Below are positions 24,169-32,964 of a DNA stretch of 34,744 bases, piece after piece (positions within the stretch are counted from its first letter, which is position 1; the number at the start of each line of letters is the position of its first letter). The translations under genes were made by a program, and so were the position numbers. The notes under the pieces were generated by a model that was not told where the DNA came from, did no database searches, and saw only the letters and a list, made by a program, of their open reading frames with translations. Source of the DNA: Bacteroidales bacterium UBA5226 (GTDB lineage: Bacteria; Bacteroidota; Bacteroidia; Bacteroidales; UBA932); assembly GCA_002409325.1 (NCBI GenBank), contig DHUU01000020.1, forward strand, positions 1-34,744, given 5' to 3'.

Positions 24169-27100
24169 TTATTGAAAAAGCAAAGGAAGCGTTTCATTAA
24201 GAAAGGCTTTCACTGCCATCCACGTGTGTCCCCGGAAACCTTCTGTTTCCAGTTTAACAGTTTCCAGGCCGTATTTATCCATAAGTTCCATAAACTCTGT
24301 GGCGCCTCCGTAGAGGAAATCTGCCTTATCAACTCCCAGCCAGAATAAATTCATCTTCTTGTTGGTTTTGGCGGGATCTTCGTAAATGGACGTGTAATTC
24401 TTTTCAAACTCTTCTGTGCCAATATATGAACTGTAGGAAATGATATATGAGAACTTATCGAAATTGCCGAGTCCGCAGCGAAGCGACTGTCCCCCACCCC
24501 GGGAAAATCCGGCAATGGCGCGATGGTCCCGGTCATTTACCGTACGGTAGTTGCTTTCAATAAACGGCATGAGATCGCCAATGAGATCCTTGGAGAAATA
24601 GTCCACAAATTTGGGCTCTTTCAGATAATAGCCGGGATTGCCGTACGGCATGACTATGATCATGTCCGCTGCCTTGCCCTGTGCTATAAGGTTGTCCATG
24701 ATAAAGTTGACACGTCCCACTTTAAAGAATGTTTCCTCTGTATCCGTCGTCCCGCTTATCAGGTAGAATACAGGATATTTCTTTTTTGACCGGTCGTATC
24801 CCGGGGGTGTATAAACCACAACCGGGGCATACATTTCAAGCGTTTTTGAATAATAATATGTATAATCAACACTTCCGTGAGGTACGTTTGTAACCTCATG
24901 GTTAAGAGGCTCTTTTCCCCTTACTTCTACCAGGCTGTTCTTGAATTTTTCATTGGGGAACCATTCAGGATTCTGAGGATCCATGATGGTTACCCCGTCA
25001 ACTATGAAACTGTAAGGATAGATATCAGCTGCCACAGGGCCCAGTGTGATGGTCCATATCCCGTCCGCATTTTTGTCCATGTTCTGTCTCTCGGCAAACT
25101 GGGCATTGATCTGAACGTTCTTTGCATTGGGCGCATTCAGATTGAAGGTTACGGTGTTATCTTCATTCACAACGGGTGACGGGGCAAAGGACATTCTTCG
25201 GTTGTAATTGGTAGTGACCACGATCTTTCCTTTTTCTTTTCCGGGGTAGATCCTGAGTTCAAGCATACCCGTAATTCTGGTCCCTACACCAAGTTCGGTC
25301 AGATTAACCGTAACTGTGGGCTGGGTGCTGTCGCCAATGAGTTCTTTTTCGGTTAGTTCACCCTGCCAGAGAACGGGTCCGTAAGAATGTCTGAGTGTAT
25401 AATTATAACCAGGTTCTATGTCTTCAAATACATAATCATTTTGACCCTGATGGATCATCAGACGCGGGACGTCTGCTCCTCCCCATCCCCAGGCAGGACG
25501 TTCTCCGGGTTTGATCTTCGTAAGTTCAATCTCGGCACCTGTACCATTTACGATCTCGGATATTTCCTTATAGTAATCAAGACCTGAGTCAAAAGCCTCT
25601 ATTTCGTAATAATATTCAGGAGATGTATTCAGACTGTGGATCGTGAGGAAATTGGTGTCGTAAACCATATAGCTGTTGTAAAGCTTATCCGGTTCAATGC
25701 CGTAACGAACCACATAACCATCAGCCCCTTTGACCGGTTCCCATAGAAGGGTTGCCTCCCTGCGGTCAGCCTGGTTCCGGACCGCTTTAAAATCTGTAAC
25801 CTTAACACTTTCAACAACATCGGGATTGCCGAAAATACGCAAATCCTTAACAGCAAATTTGGCCTCATCGTGAGTGGCCACATTGGTAATCTTAACGTAT
25901 CTTGCCTTAACAGGTTTGCTGAGTTCAGTATAATCGTGTCTGAGATCAAACTTGTTGTCGCTCTTGTCAATCACAGTGGCCCACGTAGCATTGTCGTTAG
26001 AAACTTCTACCGTATAACACTGATAACGATCCGGAGCGGGTGACGGTCTGAATCCGCGTCCTACACTCACTTTTGAACCAATGTGATCAAAATTGCACTG
26101 AATCGCATAGATCTCGCTGACTTTTCCAAGATCAACAGTCAGGTATTCACCGGGGTCTCCTGTCAGGGCGGACCAACATGTCATGAAATTCTCATCAACG
26201 GCATTGGCAGGAATAAAATCCTCAAAAGTCGATGAAACATCAAGACGTTTTTTGTGGGAAAGAAGAAGCCATCCGGTCAGGTTGTTGTCAACGGCATCTG
26301 TTCTGGTCCCGGGCCAGTACTGGGGATAGTCCCCGTAAGCCGTGTTGGAATACATGACCCCGTCATCATCGACTGCCGTAGGATAGATGGCCAGTTCGGC
26401 ACCGCCGTTACCGGCATACCAGGCAGGGATCATACAAATTGTCCATAGCTGACCGTTCTTGTCGTGGAACGTACTTCCGTGTCCTGCCCCTACGGCAAAA
26501 CCTGTAGTTTTGAATGTCAGGGGGTTGTGCTCGGAATATTCGTAAGGCCCCATGGGATTGTCTGACACATATACACCATGTGAATAAGAAAGGAATTCAA
26601 GCCCGATGGCTGCATACTGCAAGTAATACTTGCCCCGGTGCTTGGTTACCCATGGTCCTTCGATCCATGGGAATTCCTCTTCAAAATAGTCTCTTCTGCC
26701 ATTAAAGATGGAAAAGATCACATCTTCATTCCTCCTGTTCTCGAATCCGTGATTCTTGTAATCTCCAAAGAAAAGCACACGGGGACCATCAATTTCCTTA
26801 AACGTGTCTACATCCAGTTCCACTACCTTAAACGGCATAATCTGTGACCAGCCATAAAACAGATAAAGCCTTCCGTCATCGTCAAGAAACATATTTGCGT
26901 CACCGTATCGGTCACTGTCAAGAGTCGCAGTTAGTGTCCACTCCCCTTTCTTTGGTTCTTCGCATTTGTAAACATTTTTGTTATTCATAGAACAGGCATA
27001 AAGAATGCCGTCTTTCTCAATTACAGATATGACTCCGCCAGGAAAAGTGGGTGAATCCACGTAGGTCCAGTCCAGAAAATCAGGAGAATACCAATATCCC

Positions 27101-27294
27101 CTTGTTCCTGTAACAAACAGGTAGTAATCGTCCTGATAGATCAGCACAACCGGCTCTCCACCCCGGCTGGCCCTCTGGTTTCCGGCCAAAAGGTCTACCG
27201 GATTGCAAAAAGTATTGCCTTGGGCAAGGGCAGAAACAGAACACAATGCAACTGCCATTGTCATGAAAGCTCTTTGAATTATTCTTTTTATCAT
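24169..27294 (-). CDS. GH43-discoidin-FN3-CE1 fusion: glycosidase plus esterase
   Basis: Very large secreted multidomain protein (1041 residues) with a signal peptide ending ALA|Q (residue 25). In order: a GH43 propeller (about 30-340), an F5/8 type C (discoidin/CBM32-like) domain (about 345-490), a fibronectin type III domain (about 494-582), an unassigned beta-rich stretch (583-700), an E-set/CBM48-like domain (about 701-790) and a CE1 esterase (about 800-1041). The esterase triad is S931 (AGFSRGGG), D992 (KADFLYG) and H1023 (RGHTWM). In the GH43 half the modulator D132 and acid E212 are present, but the base position holds Glu (E47, GGEPVV). It probably removes an arabinosyl unit and its ester decoration together. 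Frame is open throughout; no sign of an artefactual join. Confidence 0.9.
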   Translation of the reverse strand: MIKRIIQRAFMTMAVALCSVSALAQGNTFCNPVDLLAGNQRASRGGEPVVLIYQDDYYLFVTGTRGYWYSPDFLDWTYVDSPTFPGGVISVIEKDGILYACSMNNKNVYKCEEPKKGEWTLTATLDSDRYGDANMFLDDDGRLYLFYGWSQIMPFKVVELDVDTFKEIDGPRVLFFGDYKNHGFENRRNEDVIFSIFNGRRDYFEEEFPWIEGPWVTKHRGKYYLQYAAIGLEFLSYSHGVYVSDNPMGPYEYSEHNPLTFKTTGFAVGAGHGSTFHDKNGQLWTICMIPAWYAGNGGAELAIYPTAVDDDGVMYSNTAYGDYPQYWPGTRTDAVDNNLTGWLLLSHKKRLDVSSTFEDFIPANAVDENFMTCWSALTGDPGEYLTVDLGKVSEIYAIQCNFDHIGSKVSVGRGFRPSPAPDRYQCYTVEVSNDNATWATVIDKSDNKFDLRHDYTELSKPVKARYVKITNVATHDEAKFAVKDLRIFGNPDVVESVKVTDFKAVRNQADRREATLLWEPVKGADGYVVRYGIEPDKLYNSYMVYDTNFLTIHSLNTSPEYYYEIEAFDSGLDYYKEISEIVNGTGAEIELTKIKPGERPAWGWGGADVPRLMIHQGQNDYVFEDIEPGYNYTLRHSYGPVLWQGELTEKELIGDSTQPTVTVNLTELGVGTRITGMLELRIYPGKEKGKIVVTTNYNRRMSFAPSPVVNEDNTVTFNLNAPNAKNVQINAQFAERQNMDKNADGIWTITLGPVAADIYPYSFIVDGVTIMDPQNPEWFPNEKFKNSLVEVRGKEPLNHEVTNVPHGSVDYTYYYSKTLEMYAPVVVYTPPGYDRSKKKYPVFYLISGTTDTEETFFKVGRVNFIMDNLIAQGKAADMIIVMPYGNPGYYLKEPKFVDYFSKDLIGDLMPFIESNYRTVNDRDHRAIAGFSRGGGQSLRCGLGNFDKFSYIISYSSYIGTEEFEKNYTSIYEDPAKTNKKMNLFWLGVDKADFLYGGATEFMELMDKYGLETVKLETEGFRGHTWMAVKAFLNETLPLLFQ

Positions 27295-27324
27295 TATTGG
27301 TACTATATATTGTTAGTAAAGATC

Positions 27325-29898
27325 TTATTTGTTCATTGCAGCAGCAACTTCTTCGGCGGCAAGTGAAAGCATCACGAAATTCGGGATCGAATTGGTACAA
27401 CATTCATTCTCTCCCCACAGGAACGGATAATCATCCTTGTTCTCCATGTAATCCGGTGCCAACAGAAGAAGGCCGGGGACAACTCCACCGGGGATCACTG
27501 TATAGTCAGCCCGGTTGCTGCCGTAAGCGACTTTTTTGGTATTCACCCCTACAGATGTAATGAACGAAACATTTGAGTAAGGATGACAACCGAAGAGATA
27601 GTGCAATCCCAATAAAACCAGTTCGGGATCGATCATTTCCGGGAAGAATTTCCATACAAGGTAATTATTGTATGCCCAACGGATAACCTGGTCATTACCA
27701 CCCCATCCACGTCCGGAGATGGGAACACCGTAAGGAGTCTGTGAACTGTTCTCTTTGATAGATGCAACATATTCAGGAATGATCTCCTTAACCTTGTCCT
27801 GAAAATCTTTACCCATCAGAGGATAGATGCTCAAAGCCGTCCCCAGGTTGTAGTATTTTCCGGATGGGGCACCCGGAAAATTCATTTCTACAGGTTCCAT
27901 TTCTTTGATAACAGCCTCTTCAAAGAAATCTTTATAGCTTGTTTCTCCGGTGGTTTTCCAGAGTTCAACTGCAGCACTGATCCTGCTGTCTCCACGGAAC
28001 CATCTCATTCTGCGATTATCTGCGTTAGCCGGATCAGCACCTTCAAAGTACTTATCCCATAGCATCAAAGCATTTTTAAGAGATCTTTCCGCAAGCTCCG
28101 GATAATAAGGTTTGAGCACTCTGGCTGCGGATGCCAGTGAAGCTACGTTGGACATGGTGCCGGCCGGACTGAAATTTCCGGTAAAAACCAACCTGTCATC
28201 GCGGGTCCCTGATGTCCGGCCATCCGTTTCGTAGGGATCCAGGGATGGATTATATACCAGCCCGTCAGTAATCGTGACAGCGTCTCCCAGGTGATGGTAC
28301 TGATACATGTTGCCCTGGACAATCCCCTGTGCAACAAAACCAATGTTCTCGACCTGAGCGTTGATGTTGAGTACGCCATGCTTAATCTGCTGGATTACAT
28401 CAGGAGTACCGTCGGGGCGGTGAATGTCCACAAATTGGGTTTTTTGGTCAATAAACGTCTGGTCTCTTAGTGGTTGGAACATATCCCACAAAGAGACGAG
28501 GTCAGAAGTCATGGAAACTACCGTTCTGCTCTGAATATCATAGTCACCGGCATCAAACCAGCCACCTACAGCAAGTCCCGGAATATGTTCCCATGATTCA
28601 TATTTTGTATGGGTAACAGGCCCCTGCCTGTATCCGTCAAACTGTTCGTAATTCACCGGAGCCTGAAGTGCATCGTCCATATGAGACCTTCCGTGCCATG
28701 TGCGATACCCTTCATTGACTTCCATATGGTCCATATGAACCGGAAGGAATACATCCATAGATAAATGCCATTTGCCCTGGTATACATCCTTGTTGACAGG
28801 GAAGACATTTGTCTTGCTTTCTCCTAACTTTATACAATAAAGGCCCGGCTCCCGTACTTCGCTAAAATCTATAGTAGCATAGTTATACCTGTGGTTATAT
28901 ACTCCCCATGGTTTGACCTCTGCCTTACAGACCACTGTTTCTTCTCCCTTTTCGGAAACGCGGATGATGTCTGCCATCTCCACCGGAGCTGCATTCTTAT
29001 CAAGTTCAGCAACAGCAACTTTCTTTTGGGCCGGAGTATAACCGATCTGTGAGAACCCGATATTTGGTTCTCTTACCCAATTTGGATCATAGGAAGGCTC
29101 TATAAACCATTCAAGAACCTTGCCTGTTTTATTTCCGGGAAGGAATGAACGGACTACGAATGTGCCATTCTGGGCAAGATTTCTCCCGTCAAAGAGATTG
29201 ATCTCCGACTCGGAAGAAATACATACGCGCAAATCGGGATCTTCGGGAGCGAAAACCAGTGAATTTCCTTTGGAAAAGGGATGAGGGACAATGAATTCGT
29301 CCCGGCCTCTGTCATCGAACGTGGAAAGTCCGTAGAACTGTTCTATTTTTTCACTCCGGGGAAGCATATGGGTATTGTCGGCAGGATACCAGGGCAAAAT
29401 ACCCGGTTTACCGTCCATCATATACGTTTTTCCAAAAAAGGAGGCAGGAAAAAATTCCCAGTTGAGGCCGGCACGGCCAACCAACTTCTCTGGAACAGGT
29501 TTGTCAAGATAAACAACCAACCTTACACCTTTCCCGTAAGAGGTAACTTTAATTCGGGATGTAAAATCATAATCATTGTATTTAAGCTCCAATTCAATAG
29601 AGTTGTCGGCACGATTGACGGTCCTGTTGACAAGATCCGGGAAAATATCCCATTGTTCCGGAGTGTTCATAAGCCGGATACCTCCACCGGTACTTATTCT
29701 CTCGCCTCTTAGTATCAATTCTATAGCTGCTGTCTTTTCGTCGCAGAACATACCGGCATAATTGTTACTGTAGACCAGTACATTAATGCCTGTATCCTCA
29801 AAATATTCCAGATCATTGATTTGAAGATTCTGCCCGTATGCTTTCAAAGCGAAAGCGGATAACAGCAGAAAGATCGATAGTAAAATTGGATGTCTCAT
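27325..29898 (-). CDS. GH9 glycoside hydrolase with extra N-terminal domain
   Basis: Secreted 857-residue protein. After a signal peptide (about 22 residues) comes a beta-rich region of roughly 245 residues that I cannot assign, then a CelD_N-like Ig domain (about 278-370, starting NIGFSQIGYTPAQKKVAV) and a GH9 (alpha/alpha)6 domain (about 375-855). The base/nucleophile-water motif GGWFDAGDYD (D449, D452) and the acid Glu in GENECCTNS (E832) are present. The usual HxxHR motif before the C terminus is not seen; the equivalent stretch reads NTKKVAYGSN. GH9 enzymes hydrolyse beta-1,4-glucans (cellulose, xyloglucan, mixed-linkage), so this member is unexpected beside arabinose-directed genes. It may be an exo-glycosidase with altered specificity. 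Gaps of 23 and 30 bp to neighbours. Confidence 0.85.
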   Translation of the reverse strand: MRHPILLSIFLLLSAFALKAYGQNLQINDLEYFEDTGINVLVYSNNYAGMFCDEKTAAIELILRGERISTGGGIRLMNTPEQWDIFPDLVNRTVNRADNSIELELKYNDYDFTSRIKVTSYGKGVRLVVYLDKPVPEKLVGRAGLNWEFFPASFFGKTYMMDGKPGILPWYPADNTHMLPRSEKIEQFYGLSTFDDRGRDEFIVPHPFSKGNSLVFAPEDPDLRVCISSESEINLFDGRNLAQNGTFVVRSFLPGNKTGKVLEWFIEPSYDPNWVREPNIGFSQIGYTPAQKKVAVAELDKNAAPVEMADIIRVSEKGEETVVCKAEVKPWGVYNHRYNYATIDFSEVREPGLYCIKLGESKTNVFPVNKDVYQGKWHLSMDVFLPVHMDHMEVNEGYRTWHGRSHMDDALQAPVNYEQFDGYRQGPVTHTKYESWEHIPGLAVGGWFDAGDYDIQSRTVVSMTSDLVSLWDMFQPLRDQTFIDQKTQFVDIHRPDGTPDVIQQIKHGVLNINAQVENIGFVAQGIVQGNMYQYHHLGDAVTITDGLVYNPSLDPYETDGRTSGTRDDRLVFTGNFSPAGTMSNVASLASAARVLKPYYPELAERSLKNALMLWDKYFEGADPANADNRRMRWFRGDSRISAAVELWKTTGETSYKDFFEEAVIKEMEPVEMNFPGAPSGKYYNLGTALSIYPLMGKDFQDKVKEIIPEYVASIKENSSQTPYGVPISGRGWGGNDQVIRWAYNNYLVWKFFPEMIDPELVLLGLHYLFGCHPYSNVSFITSVGVNTKKVAYGSNRADYTVIPGGVVPGLLLLAPDYMENKDDYPFLWGENECCTNSIPNFVMLSLAAEEVAAAMNK

Positions 29899-29921
29899 AA
29901 TTGATGTTTTGGTGGTAGAAT

Positions 29922-31811
29922 TTATTTAAAAAACATTTGCAATGTGGTGGCAAGATATGTTCTGGCGTTCATCCAGGTATGACCACCTGTCGTGGTTATT
30001 CCTTTATATTCAATTCCCAGAGTGTCAAAGTATTCTCTATTTTTAACAACGTCCTTGAATAGAAAATCTTCCGAGCCAATACCGAACCAGATCAGTTTCA
30101 TTTGAGAGTTGATCTCATGAGCAGCAGTAGTGAAAGACGGGAAATATATGTCCATTACTTCAGGAGTAAGGTATGCGCTGTAGGAACATACCCAGGCGAA
30201 TTTGTCTATATGTGAAAAAGCCGTGAAAAGTGATTGACCGCCGCCTCTTGAAAAACCTGCAATAGCCCTGTTTTCACGTCCCTTTAAAGTTCGGAATTCC
30301 TTTTCTATAAACGGAATAATGCATTCGGTCATTTCATTTGCAAACACTTTATACATTTCGGCCGCCTGCAAAGAAGATGGCATAGGCGTCCCGTTCATCA
30401 TATTACCGTAAGGCATCACAACGATCATGGGTTTCGCTTTTCCCTGCGCAATGAGATTGTCCAGAATTGTATTAACCCTGCCCACTTTGAACCATGTTTC
30501 CTCTGTATCGGTTGTGCCGCTGATCAGATAAAAAACAGGATAAGATTTCTCTCCGTCTTCATATTCAGCAGGAGTGTAGATCACTACAGGACGGTTCATA
30601 TCAAGAACTTCGGATTTATACGTACAATATGTTACACGTCCGTGAGGCACATCGTTGATGTGATACAATGCCTTTTGATCGGGAATGGTAAGCAAGCTGG
30701 CCTTAAATCCTTCATTGGGGAAAATATCGGTGTTGGACGGATCAGATACTGTAACACCGTCTACTATGAAATTGTATGGATAAATATCCGGATCTTCTAC
30801 CCTAAGAGTTACACTCCATATTCCCTCTTTGTTCATTGTCAAAGTGACATTCTCAGAAAGAAACTGAGAAGACAGAAAAACAGAGTGAGCACGAGGGGCT
30901 CTGATATTGAATGTCACACCACCTCCAAAACGATGGATGATGGGAGATTCTACGGGAACATGATACATACGGGAAACCGGAGCTTCGTATCCCATAAGAG
31001 GGAGCATAACAGCTGCATAACGCCTGCCCATTTCACGATATCCTGCAGCATCAAAATGTATCTGGTCAAAAAACTGGGTGCAACCACTTGATGATACCAC
31101 ATGAGACGTGGGAATGGTTTCCGGCAGCTTGTCAATAATGCGGTTCATGCTTGCAGACCTTCCTCCCCTGTCAGCATTTACTACTTCGCCGGCAATCAGA
31201 GGAACCTGTTCTGCTTTCAGATCCAGATCTTCAAGGAGATTCTCATATACACTTTTTACTTTGAGAGGCCAATCCTCTTCGCCTATGTTCGACTCACCCT
31301 GATGAAGCAGGATCCCCGAAATAACTCCGTCTTTCTGTGCTCTTCTGGCAAGATCAACCAGCCACTTATAGGGATCGTTGTCATATGCCCTGAGCATTGG
31401 TGTCATCCATTCCGGGGCCGTTTTTGCATATTCTGAAATTCTATCTTTCATGAAAGCTTCTATCTTGCATCCGCCAATAGAAACATTTATAATACCTATA
31501 GTATGATCTTCCGGAAGCTGTTCTGCCAAAGTACGGCCGAAATAATCTACTGGAGTAAGACCCGTTTTCTCTCTGCAAAGAGGAGGAACGGCCTTGTACC
31601 ATTTGCCTTTAACACGTCCGTGGGACAGGTCGTCCACTGCGGCCATCATCTGGAAGCGATCACTGATATTAAATGTATCCTGAGCTTCAATTCTGGCGGC
31701 TCCTTCCATATTTGACTGTCCGAAACACAGAAAAATATGGAAATTTTTGTCCTGCGCCTTGCCCAGGAAGACTATAAAAACGAAGGAAAGAACTAAAAAC
31801 AGTCTTTTCAT
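29922..31811 (-). CDS. CE6-like acetylxylan esterase fused to CE1 esterase
   Basis: Secreted 629-residue double esterase with a signal peptide ending GKA|Q (residue 19). Residues about 22-275 are an SGNH hydrolase of the CE6/sialate O-acetylesterase type: Ser in FGQSNMEG (S33), the HQGES block (170-174) and the Asp-His pair in FFDQIHFD (D249, H252). An E-set/CBM48-like linker domain (about 290-375) leads to a CE1 domain with S521 (AGFSRGGG), D582 (GSEDFLF) and H611 (GGHTWMNAR). All catalytic residues of both units appear intact. The likely role is simultaneous removal of acetyl and feruloyl groups from xylan oligosaccharides. It is 4 bp from the upstream GH43 lipoprotein gene, so tightly co-expressed. 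Confidence 0.9.
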   Translation of the reverse strand: MKRLFLVLSFVFIVFLGKAQDKNFHIFLCFGQSNMEGAARIEAQDTFNISDRFQMMAAVDDLSHGRVKGKWYKAVPPLCREKTGLTPVDYFGRTLAEQLPEDHTIGIINVSIGGCKIEAFMKDRISEYAKTAPEWMTPMLRAYDNDPYKWLVDLARRAQKDGVISGILLHQGESNIGEEDWPLKVKSVYENLLEDLDLKAEQVPLIAGEVVNADRGGRSASMNRIIDKLPETIPTSHVVSSSGCTQFFDQIHFDAAGYREMGRRYAAVMLPLMGYEAPVSRMYHVPVESPIIHRFGGGVTFNIRAPRAHSVFLSSQFLSENVTLTMNKEGIWSVTLRVEDPDIYPYNFIVDGVTVSDPSNTDIFPNEGFKASLLTIPDQKALYHINDVPHGRVTYCTYKSEVLDMNRPVVIYTPAEYEDGEKSYPVFYLISGTTDTEETWFKVGRVNTILDNLIAQGKAKPMIVVMPYGNMMNGTPMPSSLQAAEMYKVFANEMTECIIPFIEKEFRTLKGRENRAIAGFSRGGGQSLFTAFSHIDKFAWVCSYSAYLTPEVMDIYFPSFTTAAHEINSQMKLIWFGIGSEDFLFKDVVKNREYFDTLGIEYKGITTTGGHTWMNARTYLATTLQMFFK

Positions 31812-31815
31812 AAGA

Positions 31816-32964
31816 TCAGATATTAATACGGTTGCCTAAGACAAGTTTGTCCCCGGAATCATCTACATTCCAGTATTGTGGTTTCCTGGGTCCGTTTTCT
31901 GCAGCGTGATGCACCAGGAAGATCAATTTTCCTTCAAATGTTCTGAACAGCATGCCGTGACCCGAGTTATTTGAAAGGAATGCCTCTTCTTCCTGTACCC
32001 ACGGGCCGGCAATGGTCCCGGACTGGGAATAAGCTATTCCCTGAACATATCTTTCTTTGCCCCAGCTTGACCAGAGCATCCCCAGCTTACCGGTTTGCGT
32101 ACGGAACATCTGAGGCCCGTCTGTGACCCATCCCGGCATTTTCAAGCCAAATGTAGCTTCCCCGATGGAGTTCATTTCCATAGCCCAGGGAGCTTCCGTA
32201 GCCCGAAACATGGTAACAGGTTTTTCGGACACCGTATAACTCAGATCAGGAGCAAGTTCAATATAATCCATTGTTCCGTCAATGAGCTGTGTCCATTCGT
32301 GTACAAAGATCATATAAATCTTGCCGTCTTCTTCATAGAGTGTGCCGTCTATACAATCCCAGTCGCGAGGTTGGTAATCATATCCGGGTTCTATGGCAAA
32401 AGAGGTATAAGGACCTTCGGGGTTATCTGCCCTGAGCAAATAGGTTTGGTTATGAGGTACATTGTACCTTCTGGGCACTTGTTCAATCAAATCGCTATGG
32501 TCACTCCATGTTCCGGCGTAATAATAGTAGTCTCCTATTCTGTGTATCTCTGCAGCTGCGGCAAATCCGGCTTTTTCCAGCCAGAGTCCCTTGATGTCGA
32601 TAATTGCATAAGGGCCGGTCCACATCTTTAGATCGCTACTCTTGTACATCCATCCGCCCGAACAGGTAAGATAATAAGTTTGCGTTTCAATATGGGGATA
32701 GATAAATGGATCGCTCATGATCAGATCGTTAAAATGTACCGTCTTGGCTTCCGGCATCTGAAATTTAGGACGAGATACAGGAGCTTTGCCTGTAGTATCT
32801 CTCCGCTGAAAGCCGCCAAAATTTCTCTGACCCGGGTCAGCAAACGGTGCTTGTTCTCCGGGCTGTATTACTGCTTTTATGGTGACTTCAGACGGTTTTT
32901 TTGAATTACAGGCAATCAGCAACATAAAAGTGAAACCAATAATGGAAAATGCTGATAATCTCAT
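31816..32964 (-). CDS. GH43 lipoprotein with low-complexity N-terminal linker
   Basis: GH43-type protein of 382 residues anchored as a lipoprotein (LLIAC, Cys at 19). Residues about 20-72 form a charged, proline/arginine-rich linker before the catalytic propeller, which would hold the enzyme away from the membrane. The base D85 (MSDPFIY) and modulator D206 (CIDGTLY) are clear. At the general-acid position the sequence is VTDGPQMF (D282), Asp rather than the common Glu. From memory this variant occurs in a recognisable set of Bacteroidetes GH43 proteins, so it is likely a subfamily trait. Probable arabinosidase or xylosidase. First gene after the SusD hairpin, 4 bp before the CE6-CE1 gene. Confidence 0.82.
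   Translation of the reverse strand: MRLSAFSIIGFTFMLLIACNSKKPSEVTIKAVIQPGEQAPFADPGQRNFGGFQRRDTTGKAPVSRPKFQMPEAKTVHFNDLIMSDPFIYPHIETQTYYLTCSGGWMYKSSDLKMWTGPYAIIDIKGLWLEKAGFAAAAEIHRIGDYYYYAGTWSDHSDLIEQVPRRYNVPHNQTYLLRADNPEGPYTSFAIEPGYDYQPRDWDCIDGTLYEEDGKIYMIFVHEWTQLIDGTMDYIELAPDLSYTVSEKPVTMFRATEAPWAMEMNSIGEATFGLKMPGWVTDGPQMFRTQTGKLGMLWSSWGKERYVQGIAYSQSGTIAGPWVQEEEAFLSNNSGHGMLFRTFEGKLIFLVHHAAENGPRKPQYWNVDDSGDKLVLGNRINI

Noticed and set aside
23680..24348. 222-residue open frame on the plus strand spanning the start of a CE1 gene and the end of the GH43-CE1 fusion gene
   Set aside because: It crosses two well-supported genes antisense, has no signal peptide or known motif and is explained by the codon pattern of the real strand.
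24169..27294. The 1041-residue fusion as an assembly or frameshift artefact joining two genes
   Set aside because: The frame is open across recognisable linker domains (discoidin, FN3, E-set), and the neighbouring CE6-CE1 protein uses the same E-set-CE1 unit.
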